Assembly (NCBI RefSeq): GCF_030532715.1
Contig: NZ_JAUNKO010000005.1
Span: forward strand, 216,407-280,406
Origin: Corynebacterium sp.
GTDB lineage: Bacteria > Actinomycetota > Actinomycetes > Mycobacteriales > Mycobacteriaceae
Length of the DNA: 64,000 nucleotides
Direction: 5' to 3'
The stretch's first letter is position 1. Each line of letters begins with the position of its first letter. Below are positions 49,803 through 58,358 of this stretch, one piece after another. The translations under genes and the position numbers were made by a program. The notes under the pieces are model-generated. The model did not search any database and was not told the DNA's origin. It saw nothing but the letters and a program-made list of their open reading frames with translations.

Positions 49803-52091
49803 CTAGCCGCCCGAAGTGACCCGATAGACGTCAAAAACGCCTTCAATATTGCGTAGTTGTGTCATCAGGGAGCCAAGCTGCTTCGTATCGGAAACCTCAA
49901 ATGTAAACCGCGCCACCGCAACGTGGTCTTCCGCCGAATGGGAGTTCATGGCCACCACGGCAACCTTTTGCTCATTGATCACGCGGGTGAGCTCAAATAG
50001 CAATCCGTGACGGTCCAACGCTTCCAGCTGTAGGGTCGCGGCGAATGCGCTGTGGCCTTGCGCAACCCACTGGACGTCGATAAGCCGTTCGGGTTCTTCG
50101 CGGAGCTTGTCGGCGTTGGTGCAATCGGTACGGTGCACGGACACCCCGCCACCGCGGGTAACAAAGCCGAAAATCGCATCACCCGGCACGGGCATGCAGC
50201 AGCGCGCGAGTTTCGCCATGATGTCCGGGCTGCCTTCCACCAACACGCCAGCGCTGTCTTGCGTAGCGGCGGGCTTGCGGCGCTGACCCACGAGCTCGCT
50301 GAACGGGGTGCGTGCTACGAGCGCGTCCGTAGCATCCTCCTGGCCGCCGAACATAGCAACCAACCGGTTCGCCACGTGTTGCGCGGACACTGTGCCAGCC
50401 CCGATGGCGGTGTATAAGGCATCAACATCCGCGTAGTGCAATTCCGCGGCCACGGCCTTCATGGAGTGCGAGGTGAACAGCCGGTGCATGGGCAGCCCAC
50501 CGCGCTGCACCTCGGCGGCCAACGCATCCCGGCCGGCCTCAATGGACTCCTCGCGGCGCTCTTTGGCAAACCACTGGCGAATCTTCGCCTTCGCACGCGG
50601 GGACACCACAAACTTCTGCCAGTCTTTGCTAGGGCCGGCGGCTGGGTCCTTCGAGGTGAACACCTCCACCCTATCCCCAGACTTCAGCGGCGATTCCAAC
50701 GCCACGAGTTTGCCGTTGACTTTCGCCCCGATACAGCGATGCCCCACCTCCGTGTGCACGGCGTAGGCGAAGTCCACCGGGGTGGCGTTCACCGGCAGGT
50801 TAATCACATCACCCTTCGGGGTAAACACGAATATTTGTTTGGAAGTGAGGTCGTACCGCAGGCTATCCAAAAATTCGTTTGGATCGGCGGCTTCCTTTTG
50901 CCAGTCGAGCAATTGGCGCATCCACGCCATTTGATCCACCTCAGACTGCTCCCCGCTGTGGCTGCCCTTGGTCTCCTTATAACGCCAGTGCGCGGCAATA
51001 CCGTACTCCGCGTTATAGTGCATTTCATTGGTACGCACCTGGACTTCCAGCGGCTTCCCGCCGGGCCCCATCACAGTGGTATGCAACGACTGATACACGC
51101 CAAACCTAGGCGCGGAAATGTAATCCTTAAACCGGCCGGGCATAGCCGAATACAGGGCGTGCACCGTGCCGATTGCGGCGTAACAATTGGGGACGTTATC
51201 CACGAGGATGCGGATCCCCACGAGATCAAAAATCTCGTCGAAGTCGCGACCGCGGACGATCATCTTTTGGTAGATGGACCAATAGTGTTTCGGCCGCCCC
51301 ATCACCTCTGCCGGAATGTGGTTTTCCTTCATCGAGGCGGTAACACTGGAAATAATCTCCTGGAGGTACCGGTCCCGCGAGGGCGCCCGGTCCGCCACCA
51401 GCCGCACAATCTCCTCGTACTTTTTCGGATACAGGATGGCAAAGGAAAGGTCTTCCAACTCCCATTTGATTGAGGCCATGCCCAAGCGGTGCGCGAGCGG
51501 GGCGATCACCTCAAGGGTTTGGCGGGCCTTCTTTGCCTGCTTTTCCGGCGGCAAGAATCGCATGGTGCGCATGTTGTGCAGCCGGTCCGCCACCTTCACC
51601 ACCAGCACGCGGGGGTCTTGGCTCATGGCTACGATCATCTTGCGGATGGTTTCCGCCTCGGCCGCCGCCCCGAGCGCCACCTTATCCAACTTGGTCACAC
51701 CGTCGACCAACCGGGCGACTTCGGCGCCGAAATCCGCCTCCAAATCCGCCAGCGAATAGTTCGTGTCTTCGACGGTGTCATGCAGCAGCGCCGCCACCAG
51801 CGTGGTGGTGTCCATGCCGATTTCCGCAGCGATGGTTGCCACCGCCAACGGGTGGGTAATGTACGGATCCCCCGATTTGCGGAACACGCCGTCATGGAGG
51901 CGTTCCGCGGTATCGTACGCTTTTTGCAAAACCGCAATATCAGCCTTGGGGTGAATCTGCCGGTGGATACTCACCAACGGGCTCAACACAGGATCAAGTT
52001 TCACCCGCGAGCCGGTGAGGCTGCGGGCTAGCCGCGCGGACATGCTACGCATGTTTACCTGCTGCTTTGGTGGTTTGCGGTCAAAGCTCAT
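49803..52091 (-). CDS. rel: Bifunctional (p)ppGpp synthetase/hydrolase Rel
   Basis: Rel (762 aa) makes and degrades the stringent alarmone. The HD hydrolase domain has HDTVEDT (both activities kept), and the synthetase domain has the RFKD motif of bifunctional enzymes ([14 protein letters not shown]). TGS ([14 protein letters not shown]), a helical domain and a C-terminal ACT domain ([20 protein letters not shown]) follow. Length is typical. It lies eight bases after apt. Confidence 0.96.
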   Translation of the reverse strand: MSFDRKPPKQQVNMRSMSARLARSLTGSRVKLDPVLSPLVSIHRQIHPKADIAVLQKAYDTAERLHDGVFRKSGDPYITHPLAVATIAAEIGMDTTTLVAALLHDTVEDTNYSLADLEADFGAEVARLVDGVTKLDKVALGAAAEAETIRKMIVAMSQDPRVLVVKVADRLHNMRTMRFLPPEKQAKKARQTLEVIAPLAHRLGMASIKWELEDLSFAILYPKKYEEIVRLVADRAPSRDRYLQEIISSVTASMKENHIPAEVMGRPKHYWSIYQKMIVRGRDFDEIFDLVGIRILVDNVPNCYAAIGTVHALYSAMPGRFKDYISAPRFGVYQSLHTTVMGPGGKPLEVQVRTNEMHYNAEYGIAAHWRYKETKGSHSGEQSEVDQMAWMRQLLDWQKEAADPNEFLDSLRYDLTSKQIFVFTPKGDVINLPVNATPVDFAYAVHTEVGHRCIGAKVNGKLVALESPLKSGDRVEVFTSKDPAAGPSKDWQKFVVSPRAKAKIRQWFAKERREESIEAGRDALAAEVQRGGLPMHRLFTSHSMKAVAAELHYADVDALYTAIGAGTVSAQHVANRLVAMFGGQEDATDALVARTPFSELVGQRRKPAATQDSAGVLVEGSPDIMAKLARCCMPVPGDAIFGFVTRGGGVSVHRTDCTNADKLREEPERLIDVQWVAQGHSAFAATLQLEALDRHGLLFELTRVINEQKVAVVAMNSHSAEDHVAVARFTFEVSDTKQLGSLMTQLRNIEGVFDVYRVTSGG

Positions 52092-52098
52092 GTGCGCT

Positions 52099-52656
52099 CT
52101 AGCCCCTCGGTGAAGAATCTTCCTGCGAGTTAATCACGGTGAGCGGTAACCCAGCAAGCGCTTGCCTACCCCCCAGCCCCTGTACCTCCAACGCCACCGC
52201 GTGACCAACCACCGATGCGCCACAACGTTCGAGGAGCTTACGGGCCGCAATGAGGGTGCCGCCGGTGGCCAGCACGTCGTCGACAAGCACGATGCGACGC
52301 CCCTCCAACGGAATGCCGGAGGCGGGCACCTGCAGCGCCGCCGTCCCATACTCCAGCGCATATTCCTGAGTATGCACAGGTGGCGGCAGCTTTCCCTGTT
52401 TGCGCACGGCGAGGATGCCAAGGCCCATCTTGTAGGCCACAGCCGAACCCAGCAAGAAACCGCGCGCATCGAGGCCGGCGATCATGTCCGCCCCGAACGC
52501 TTCACACGCCGCAGCGAGTTCGTCGATAACAAGTTTGAATGCTTCGGCGTCTGCCAGCACGGGGGTGAGGTCTTCAAACAGCACGCCCTCCACGGGGAAA
52601 CCTTCGACGTACCTCATGCGGTGCGCAAGCGCTTCCCGCGCGGTGGTGTAGCTCAT
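52099..52656 (-). CDS. apt: Adenine phosphoribosyltransferase
   Basis: Apt (185 aa) salvages adenine to AMP with [22 protein letters not shown] and the PRPP loop [13 protein letters not shown] are in place. The ATG overlaps the stop of the upstream lipoprotein gene (TAATG). It is followed by rel in the conserved actinobacterial order. Confidence 0.94.
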   Translation of the reverse strand: MSYTTAREALAHRMRYVEGFPVEGVLFEDLTPVLADAEAFKLVIDELAAACEAFGADMIAGLDARGFLLGSAVAYKMGLGILAVRKQGKLPPPVHTQEYALEYGTAALQVPASGIPLEGRRIVLVDDVLATGGTLIAARKLLERCGASVVGHAVALEVQGLGGRQALAGLPLTVINSQEDSSPRG

Positions 52657-54254
52657 TAGTTCTCACTCTCCTGCCAGCGTTCCATGTTCCAGCCAATGCC
52701 GGAACCGGAAGAATTCAACACCACGTTGCGCACGGTCCGATCCACCACGAACGTGCGCGGCTGCGGCGCGAGCGGGATCGTGGGCACCAGGTCCCACAGA
52801 AACTCCTCGGTCGCGCGAAGGGCCTCCGCATTCGAACCGGTTGCATCGCTATTTCCATAGTTCAACATTGGATCTATCGCAAGCAAAATAGCGTCGACTT
52901 TACCCACGGATTCGCGGTCCTCGCCGTCGAAGTGAACATGCCGAACATCCTGCAAATACTGGGCGTCAGCTGACGCATCCTCGATGGTTACCCCCGCAGG
53001 TTCACACGAACGCTTGATCGCATCAATCATGGCTTGTTTCCGCGCGTCCGGACCCCGGTAACCAATTCGAATGGTCTGCCCGCGCAATTCCTCGGCGCGC
53101 GCAATATCCACCCCCAGGTGCGCCTCCGCGATATGCGCGGTTTGGGCGTTTGCGGGGTCGTCCACACTGGTAAGGCGTGTGCCCATCGGGGCCACCGGCA
53201 CTCCCGCTTTGTGCGCCGAGGCGGTGGCCACCGCGTGTTGGTCCACGCACGCCGCGAACGCCTGCCGCGCTTCCTTCGTTTCCAACACGCCGCTGGTGCC
53301 CAGCATGAGCACCTCGTTGAGGTCCCCCGCCACCGGCGTGATGTCGTACGGGTTGGCTGGATCATCACGATTCACCCACTCCGGCTGGGACACCCCCACA
53401 AGGTCGGCGATTTCCACTTCCCCAGCCTCCGCGCGCTCCTTCACGTTCACCGTGTCCGGCCACAGCGTAATGGTGCCGATATTGCTTTTGTCCCCCACGA
53501 AGTGCTGGTTGCGTACCAGGTGCACGGCGCCAACTTCGTCGACGCGATCGATGCGGAACGGACCCGAAGAAACCTGCAGCTCAGGGTCAAACAAGTCGAG
53601 TTTAAAGCCATCGCGCCAGATTTGCGCCACGTCTTGGAGCCCCTCACGGTCATTTTCCATCAGCCGCTTGGTCAACTCCTCGAGGCTCAGCCCGGCTTTC
53701 TTGGCGATGGCGTGCGCAGGCAGCACGGTGCCGGGGGCGAAGAGTTGCCGCCAGCGTGCCCCGACGCGGTCTTTAAAAAACACCGTGAATTGTTTGTTGT
53801 TGGGGCGGCATTCCAACGCCTCCACCTGCTCCATGAGCGGAATGTAGGAATCGAACAGATCCGGCATTGCGCCGGCTTTGTAGGCGAGGAGGAAGTCGGC
53901 GCAGGTGACTTCCGTGCCATCCGAATACTTCGCCGTCTTCGAAATTGTGTACGCAACTTGGCGGTTTTTGCCAGGTAACGATTGCGCCACTGCGAAGTCC
54001 CGATTGGGTATGAGTTGCCCCCGCTGCCCCACCACAAACAACGAGGGGTATAGGCGACCAGCCAACGCTTCAGCTTGCGTGGATACTCCAAACAGGCTCC
54101 CAGCATTGGTTGTGGCCAACGGGCTTGCCGCTACATAACCGAATTCCACGGCTGGCGCTTGCTCCTGAGTCGAGCACGCCGCCACTACGCCCGCTACGGA
54201 GACCACTGCGGCGACACTAGCCACCCGGCGCCGTACACTTTGCCAACCTGACAC
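52656..54254 (-). CDS. Family-5 (peptide-type) substrate-binding lipoprotein
   Basis: This 532-residue protein has a short basic start, hydrophobic core and lipobox VVAACS (Cys27), followed by an SBP family-5 domain typical of DppA/OppA. The GTG at 54254 (after GGAGG, 11 bases away) is chosen because it leaves a normal lipoprotein signal; the longer frame adds an Arg-rich stretch with no role. No permease or ATPase is nearby. The gene lies between the sec genes and apt in many actinobacteria, so it may be an orphan receptor. Confidence 0.85.
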   Translation of the reverse strand: MSGWQSVRRRVASVAAVVSVAGVVAACSTQEQAPAVEFGYVAASPLATTNAGSLFGVSTQAEALAGRLYPSLFVVGQRGQLIPNRDFAVAQSLPGKNRQVAYTISKTAKYSDGTEVTCADFLLAYKAGAMPDLFDSYIPLMEQVEALECRPNNKQFTVFFKDRVGARWRQLFAPGTVLPAHAIAKKAGLSLEELTKRLMENDREGLQDVAQIWRDGFKLDLFDPELQVSSGPFRIDRVDEVGAVHLVRNQHFVGDKSNIGTITLWPDTVNVKERAEAGEVEIADLVGVSQPEWVNRDDPANPYDITPVAGDLNEVLMLGTSGVLETKEARQAFAACVDQHAVATASAHKAGVPVAPMGTRLTSVDDPANAQTAHIAEAHLGVDIARAEELRGQTIRIGYRGPDARKQAMIDAIKRSCEPAGVTIEDASADAQYLQDVRHVHFDGEDRESVGKVDAILLAIDPMLNYGNSDATGSNAEALRATEEFLWDLVPTIPLAPQPRTFVVDRTVRNVVLNSSGSGIGWNMERWQESEN

Positions 54255-54387
54255 AGAAACATCTACCTCCACAGATTTGAAGTGATCTGCAAAGTATATC
54301 TGGTGCACTCCCAGTGCTTTTCGACGCCTCGCCCTCCCCCGCATCCGGCGCCCCCACCGCCTAAGCGACATCCGCAAACAGCGCAGT

Positions 54388-55041
54388 CTATTCGGCAACC
54401 TTGACCGGCTCAGCAGGTTTTGCCAGCTTCGTCCCAAGAACTTTATCCACGAGTTCCTTGACCTTCTCAACGCCGCGCTGAGGGCTGGTTAAGAGTTCCT
54501 GCAACAGCGATGCCGAGGCGTCGGCACGCATGAGGGTCATCACAAAACTACCGTTGCCAATTTCCCCGCGCCGATTGTACGTAGTCACTCCGACAACGTA
54601 CTCGCCCTCGGGGCTGTCCGCGGGTGTGCCCATAATCTCACTGGTCAAGGGGTGGAACACCAGCCCCGCCGGCAGCCCGCTGACCACCGCAACATACGTA
54701 TCCGGTGGCGCCTCGATGTGATACCGAAATGCCCTACCCACCTGCACCTGCATGTCCGGAACATCCGGCACCGCAGCCTGCTGCTGGCGGGATTGCGGCT
54801 CCTCCACAGGCGCCGGGGCCGGGGAAACCTCAAAACTCTGCCCAGGGGTCGCTTCAGGAGCTGGCGCGGGGGCAACCTCCGGCGCTGGCAGCGGCTCTTG
54901 AATCGCCTCCGCGGTCGGGCTTGGGGGCTCTTGAATCTCAAACACTGGGGTGTCCACCGCCTCGGCTGCACCGGCAGGAGGCACCAACACAACCGTCAGG
55001 CTAGCGGCGGTGAGCACCGCTAACACTCGGAAAGATCTCAT
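54388..55041 (-). CDS. Secreted Pro-rich protein with Ig-like (He_PIG) module
   Basis: This 217-residue protein has a signal peptide (about 1-25, ending GAA) and a Pro/Glu/Ala-rich segment (36-83). An Ig-like module (about 92-171) has PDMQVQVGRAFRYHIEAPPD and SGLPAGLVFHPLTSEIMGTP. A lysine-rich helix ends the protein, with no anchor motif. The module is strikingly like the one in the next protein upstream. AGGAGG precedes the ATG. Function unknown: an extracellular binding or scaffold role is inference. Confidence 0.78.
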   Translation of the reverse strand: MRSFRVLAVLTAASLTVVLVPPAGAAEAVDTPVFEIQEPPSPTAEAIQEPLPAPEVAPAPAPEATPGQSFEVSPAPAPVEEPQSRQQQAAVPDVPDMQVQVGRAFRYHIEAPPDTYVAVVSGLPAGLVFHPLTSEIMGTPADSPEGEYVVGVTTYNRRGEIGNGSFVMTLMRADASASLLQELLTSPQRGVEKVKELVDKVLGTKLAKPAEPVKVAE

Positions 55042-55423
55042 GGCGGAGGTCCTCCTAGGTGGACTTCTCTTAGTTGACGGACACGGAGATTATTATTCGT
55101 TCGCTGCCAGAAGGATACAAGATCAATATGAAGATTTAATGAACACATGGAAACTTGCACCACCTTCGATACTTCCGCAGAAACACCTGTTACGCAAGTG
55201 ATAAAAGTGGTATCTGATATCACTAGGAACGATAGCGCACGAAGAACCCCCTGACGGGGGTATCACGCCGCCCGATACTCAGGCACCGATCTTGCACCAC
55301 GAAACCGAAAGCTACGCCAACTGTTTGCGAACCTCTCCATATGTGTACCACACAAAAAGCGCCACTGCCTGCGGGAATATTGCCCACAAACAATGGCGCT
55401 CGTTGGTACCAGTTTGCTAAAAC
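55042..55423. other. Gap between the two Ig-module surface protein genes
   Basis: A 382-bp gap. On the minus strand it holds the terminator of the anchored protein (55354-55400) and presumably the promoter of the secreted Pro-rich gene. A symmetric hairpin ACCCCC-TGAC-GGGGGT lies at 55246-55261, about 205 bases before that gene's start, with no T-run. No gene was recognised. Confidence 0.4.
55354..55400 (-). terminator. Rho-independent terminator of the anchored surface protein gene
   Basis: On the minus strand AGCGCCA (55394-55400 region) pairs with TGGCGCT (55358-55364 region), with an inner stem TGTGGG/CCCGCA. TTTTTG follows. It lies 24 bases after the stop codon of the LANTG protein gene. 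Confidence 0.75.
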
Positions 55424-56815
55424 CTAACGACGCTTACGCTGAACCAGCAATAGCGAACCGCCAGCCGCGAATGCAACGAGGGAAAGCAGGAAGGCGTTGA
55501 TGCTGTCAGCACCGGTGTTAGCCAGCTGCTGCGGAGCTGCCGCTGCCTGAGTCTTGCCCTCAGGTGCGCCGCCACCCATGCCGTCGTTCTTCGGGGTGCC
55601 CTTGCCGCCAGGCTGGGTCTGGTCTTGCGGTGCGCCGCCACCCATGCCGTCGTTCTTCGGGATGCCCTTGCCGCCAGGCTGGGCCTGATCTTGCGGTGCC
55701 CCGCCGCCCATGCCGCCAGGAGCGTTCTCAGCGGGCTTGTCGGGAGCGGTGGTGTCTTCCCCGCCGCCGGATGCGCTCGAACCCGCAGACAGTGCGCCGA
55801 GCACGCCCGCGCCGATCGCCAACGCAGCCACGCTGGACAGGAGGCCGCCGAACGCTGCGGAGCCGGCGGAGCTGGAGCCCGCGGTGGAGCCGATGCCACC
55901 GGAGCCCAATGAACCAGCGGCCAGCTCGCTGGAGCCGATGGAACCAGCAGCAGAGGAATCAGCCAGGCTCATGGAGAAGCTGCCCAAGTGCGAGCCGCCG
56001 TTGCCGATGATTCCGACATCACAGATGCGGGCCGGGCCGGACAGCGGAACACCCGAAATCAACCCGGTGTAGGGATCGTAGGACAGGCCAGCGGGCAGAC
56101 CGCTGAGCAGCGGAGCCGAGGAACCAGCCGACAACGGAACCTGGTAGCTGAAAGGCACGCCCACAGCCAGGCTCATGTCGGGAATCAGGGAGCCGCTGCC
56201 GGAACCTGCCACGGCGCCGTCGATGATCTCACCGGTGGCGCCAACGACGGCACCATCGAGAATTTCGGAGGAACCCGCAACAACCGCACCATCGGCGATT
56301 TCTCCGGTGGCGCCGAGGATGGCAGCACCGTCAGCGATTTCAGCGGAGCCGACGGCAGCCGGGCCGCTCAGCGCTGCGGAGCCTGCGGGGCCGCTGAGTG
56401 CAGCACCGGCCGCCAACTCGGCGGAGCCGACAGCACTCCCTGCTGCGGAGCCCGCAGCCAATTCGGCGGAGCCCAATGCGGACCCAGCACCAGAGGTTGC
56501 TGCCAGCTCAGCAGAGCCGAGCGCTGCGCTGGAACCGGATGCCGGGGAGCTCGGGGCCACCACGGAAGAGGATGCAGCGGTGTCACCGCCGGAGGAAAGT
56601 ACTGGGACCGTCTCGTTGATCTTGAGGACGTTGGTGGCCAGCTGCGCGCTACCCATGACACCGTCAAGGATCTCGTCGGTGTGCTGGATACCCAGGTTGG
56701 GGGTCTCCGGCTGGGGTTCTTCACACGCGTAGTCACACGCGTACGCAGGTGCCGGAATTACGGTGGCCGCGAGGCCGGTAGCAACAGCACCAACAAGTAA
56801 GCGAGAACGTTTCAT
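55424..56815 (-). CDS. Cell-wall-anchored (LANTG) repetitive surface protein with Ig-like module
   Basis: This 463-residue protein has a signal peptide (about 1-26, ending AYA). A Ser/Ala/Gly region contains repeats of GSAELAA, GEIADGAVV and SEILDGAVV (about 100-205). An Ig-like module (about 210-288; PDMSLAVGVPFSYQVP, SGLPAGLSYDPYTGLISG) is followed by a second Ala/Gly hydrophobic part. Two and a half 22-residue GMGGGAPQDQ..PKND repeats (368-423) lead to the sorting signal LANTG (431-435), a helix and RKRR. It should be linked to peptidoglycan by sortase. AAGGAG lies before the ATG. No sortase is in the window. Ligand and function unknown. Confidence 0.82.
   Translation of the reverse strand: MKRSRLLVGAVATGLAATVIPAPAYACDYACEEPQPETPNLGIQHTDEILDGVMGSAQLATNVLKINETVPVLSSGGDTAASSSVVAPSSPASGSSAALGSAELAATSGAGSALGSAELAAGSAAGSAVGSAELAAGAALSGPAGSAALSGPAAVGSAEIADGAAILGATGEIADGAVVAGSSEILDGAVVGATGEIIDGAVAGSGSGSLIPDMSLAVGVPFSYQVPLSAGSSAPLLSGLPAGLSYDPYTGLISGVPLSGPARICDVGIIGNGGSHLGSFSMSLADSSAAGSIGSSELAAGSLGSGGIGSTAGSSSAGSAAFGGLLSSVAALAIGAGVLGALSAGSSASGGGEDTTAPDKPAENAPGGMGGGAPQDQAQPGGKGIPKNDGMGGGAPQDQTQPGGKGTPKNDGMGGGAPEGKTQAAAAPQQLANTGADSINAFLLSLVAFAAGGSLLLVQRKRR
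55547..55714 (-). repeat. 66-bp tandem coding repeats in the LANTG protein
   Basis: Two full 66-bp units and a partial third encode the 22-residue GMGGGAPQDQ..QPGGKG.PKND block, at about residues 368-389, 390-411 and 412-423. The units are nearly identical in DNA, so slippage may change their number between strains. Confidence 0.85.
56201..56518 (-). repeat. Degenerate GSAEL/ADGA coding repeats
   Basis: Codons about 100-205 of the LANTG protein repeat short Ala/Gly/Ser blocks, alternating GSAELAA and (G/S)EI(A/L/I)DGAV. The units are irregular in length, unlike the exact 66-bp repeats. The block GSSELAAG recurs beyond the Ig module near residue 295. Confidence 0.7.
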
Positions 56816-56888
56816 AACTTCTGAACTCCTTGGGTGAGACAAAACTGAAAAATGATAGTGAAAACTCTGAATAAGTCTGAGCGGTACG

Positions 56889-56918
56889 ACACTAGCAATA
56901 GCAACCGGAATAGGACAA
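56889..56918 (-). promoter_or_regulatory. Candidate promoter of the LANTG protein gene
   Basis: On the minus strand TTGTCC (56913-56918) is followed, after 18 bases, by TAGTGT (56889-56894). The start would be near 56882, giving a leader of about 67 bases. The fit is moderate. Confidence 0.35.
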
Positions 56919-57020
56919 TAGCCAGAGCCGCACTAATTGCGATACTTCACTAAACTTCATTCGCACACAAGGGATTTCTACGAAAATTGTGACTGATTGG
57001 ACAGATATAGAAATATGCAT

Positions 57021-57058
57021 CCCCAAATTTGGGGGTACTTGCCGCCACCCAAATTGGG
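57021..57058. repeat. Pair of palindromes CCCCAAATTTGGGG and CCCAAATTGGG
   Basis: A perfect 14-bp palindrome at 57021-57034 and an 11-bp odd palindrome at 57048-57058 share the CCCAAATT(T)GGG core and lie about 25 bases apart, centre to centre. They look like two operator sites. They are 206 bases upstream of the LANTG gene start and 148 bases beyond secF. Confidence 0.55.
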
Positions 57059-57150
57059 GGCAATTATGAAGGATTTTTCAGAAAACGCAGGTATACGGGC
57101 TTTTTCCCGCACGCGTGCCTCACATTCGCTCCATCGCCCTAAATATAAAC

Positions 57151-57187
57151 AAAACGCCGCCTTTGCGTAATACAAATGCGACGTTTT
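57151..57187 (-). terminator. Terminator of the yajC-secD-secF region
   Basis: On the minus strand AAAACGTCGC pairs with GCGGCGTTTT with one mismatch, followed by GTTTATATTT. It lies 18 bases after the secF stop. The arm with T's makes intrinsic termination plausible. Confidence 0.6.
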
Positions 57188-57205
57188 AGTTATCGAATTG
57201 AATTC

Positions 57206-58357
57206 CTATTCAGAGCCTGGGCGCCAGCTCTTTCCAGATGCATTTTGTCCGCTACGCTGCGGCGCAGGTGCTGTTGGCACGGATATAATGCGCTTGCCAT
57301 CAGCATTTCGGGTGAATTCACCCTCACCGACAGCATGTTCGCCACCCTCCTCAGTATCGTGGCCGCCGGCCCGCAACGCCTCCACGCGGGCGGTGTGTTC
57401 CCGCACCTTGCGCTGCCGGCTCTTCAAGCTGACCAGCACCGGCGTGGCGAGGAACACCGAGGAGAACGTCCCCTCAATCACGCCAATGAGCTGCACCAAT
57501 GCGAGATCCTTCAAGGTGCCCACGCCCATCAACCAGACCGCAATAACCATCAGCGCCGCGATCGGCAGTGCGGAAATCACCGTCGTAGAGATGGAACGCA
57601 TCACGGTCTGGTTGATCGCCAAGTTAGACAGCTCCGCATAGGTCCGCCGCGTCGTGGCGGTAAACCCGGCGGTATTCTCCTTGACCTTGTCAAACACCAC
57701 CACCGTGTCATACAACGAGAAGGCCAACACGGTCAGCAAACCAATAATCGTCGCTGGGGTGACCTCGAAACCGATGAGCGCGTAGACGCCGGCGATTACC
57801 ACGGCGTCGACACCCAAGGCGGCGATGGCGGAGATCGCCATGTCACGCTCGAAGCGGAAGGCAATGTAGCCGAAGATCAACACAAGGAACACGCCAAGCG
57901 AAATCAGCATCCGGTTCGTAATAGTGGAACCCCACGACTCCGACACCGTCGAATCGCCGATAGCGTCCGGCGAAACGCCGCCAGTGCCGTCCTTCGGCTG
58001 GAACTCGTCAAACAGCGCCTCGCGAGCCTTGGAAATCTGCTCGTCGCTCAGCCGCTCCGAGTTGATTTCTAGAACGCGGGAGTCCCCGGCGCCGACGACC
58101 TGTACCATCACGGGTTCCACATCGGTTGCTTGGGTAAACACCTGCTCCACACGCACCGGATCGAGGTCGCCTGCGGGCATATTGATCTTCGTCCCACCCT
58201 GGAAATCAATCCCCAACGTGAATCCGCGGATAAGCACCATGAGGATACTCACCGCAAGCACCACGCCGGTGATGGTGTACCAGATGCGGCGGCGACCCAC
58301 GAAGTCCACGCCGCCTTCGCCTGTGTAGAGGCGTTTCAAAACTCCGGTGGAGCTCAT
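57206..58357 (-). CDS. secF: Protein translocase subunit SecF
   Basis: SecF (383 aa) works with SecD to pull exported proteins outward, driven by the proton gradient. Six helices flank a periplasmic-type loop. FTLGIDFQGGT near residue 47 is the first signature, and the later helices carry ALIGFEVTPATIIGLLTVLAFSLYDTVVVFDKVKEN. The ATG at 58357 follows AGGAGAACTAGG and lies right behind the secD stop. Confidence 0.95.
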   Translation of the reverse strand: MSSTGVLKRLYTGEGGVDFVGRRRIWYTITGVVLAVSILMVLIRGFTLGIDFQGGTKINMPAGDLDPVRVEQVFTQATDVEPVMVQVVGAGDSRVLEINSERLSDEQISKAREALFDEFQPKDGTGGVSPDAIGDSTVSESWGSTITNRMLISLGVFLVLIFGYIAFRFERDMAISAIAALGVDAVVIAGVYALIGFEVTPATIIGLLTVLAFSLYDTVVVFDKVKENTAGFTATTRRTYAELSNLAINQTVMRSISTTVISALPIAALMVIAVWLMGVGTLKDLALVQLIGVIEGTFSSVFLATPVLVSLKSRQRKVREHTARVEALRAGGHDTEEGGEHAVGEGEFTRNADGKRIISVPTAPAPQRSGQNASGKSWRPGSE

Positions 58358-58358
58358 C

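Larger units (their letters stand above)
56816..57205. other. Gap between the LANTG protein gene and secF
   Basis: A 390-bp gap with lower GC than its surroundings. It holds the candidate promoter at 56889-56918, two GC-capped palindromes at 57021-57058 and the secF terminator at 57151-57187. The short minus-strand open frame at 56978-57175 overlaps the palindromes and has no ribosome site, so I do not call it a gene. Confidence 0.5.

Noticed and set aside
56978-57175. Minus-strand open frame of 65 codons upstream of the LANTG gene
   Set aside because: It covers the twin palindromes and the terminator arm and has no ribosome site or recognisable domain.
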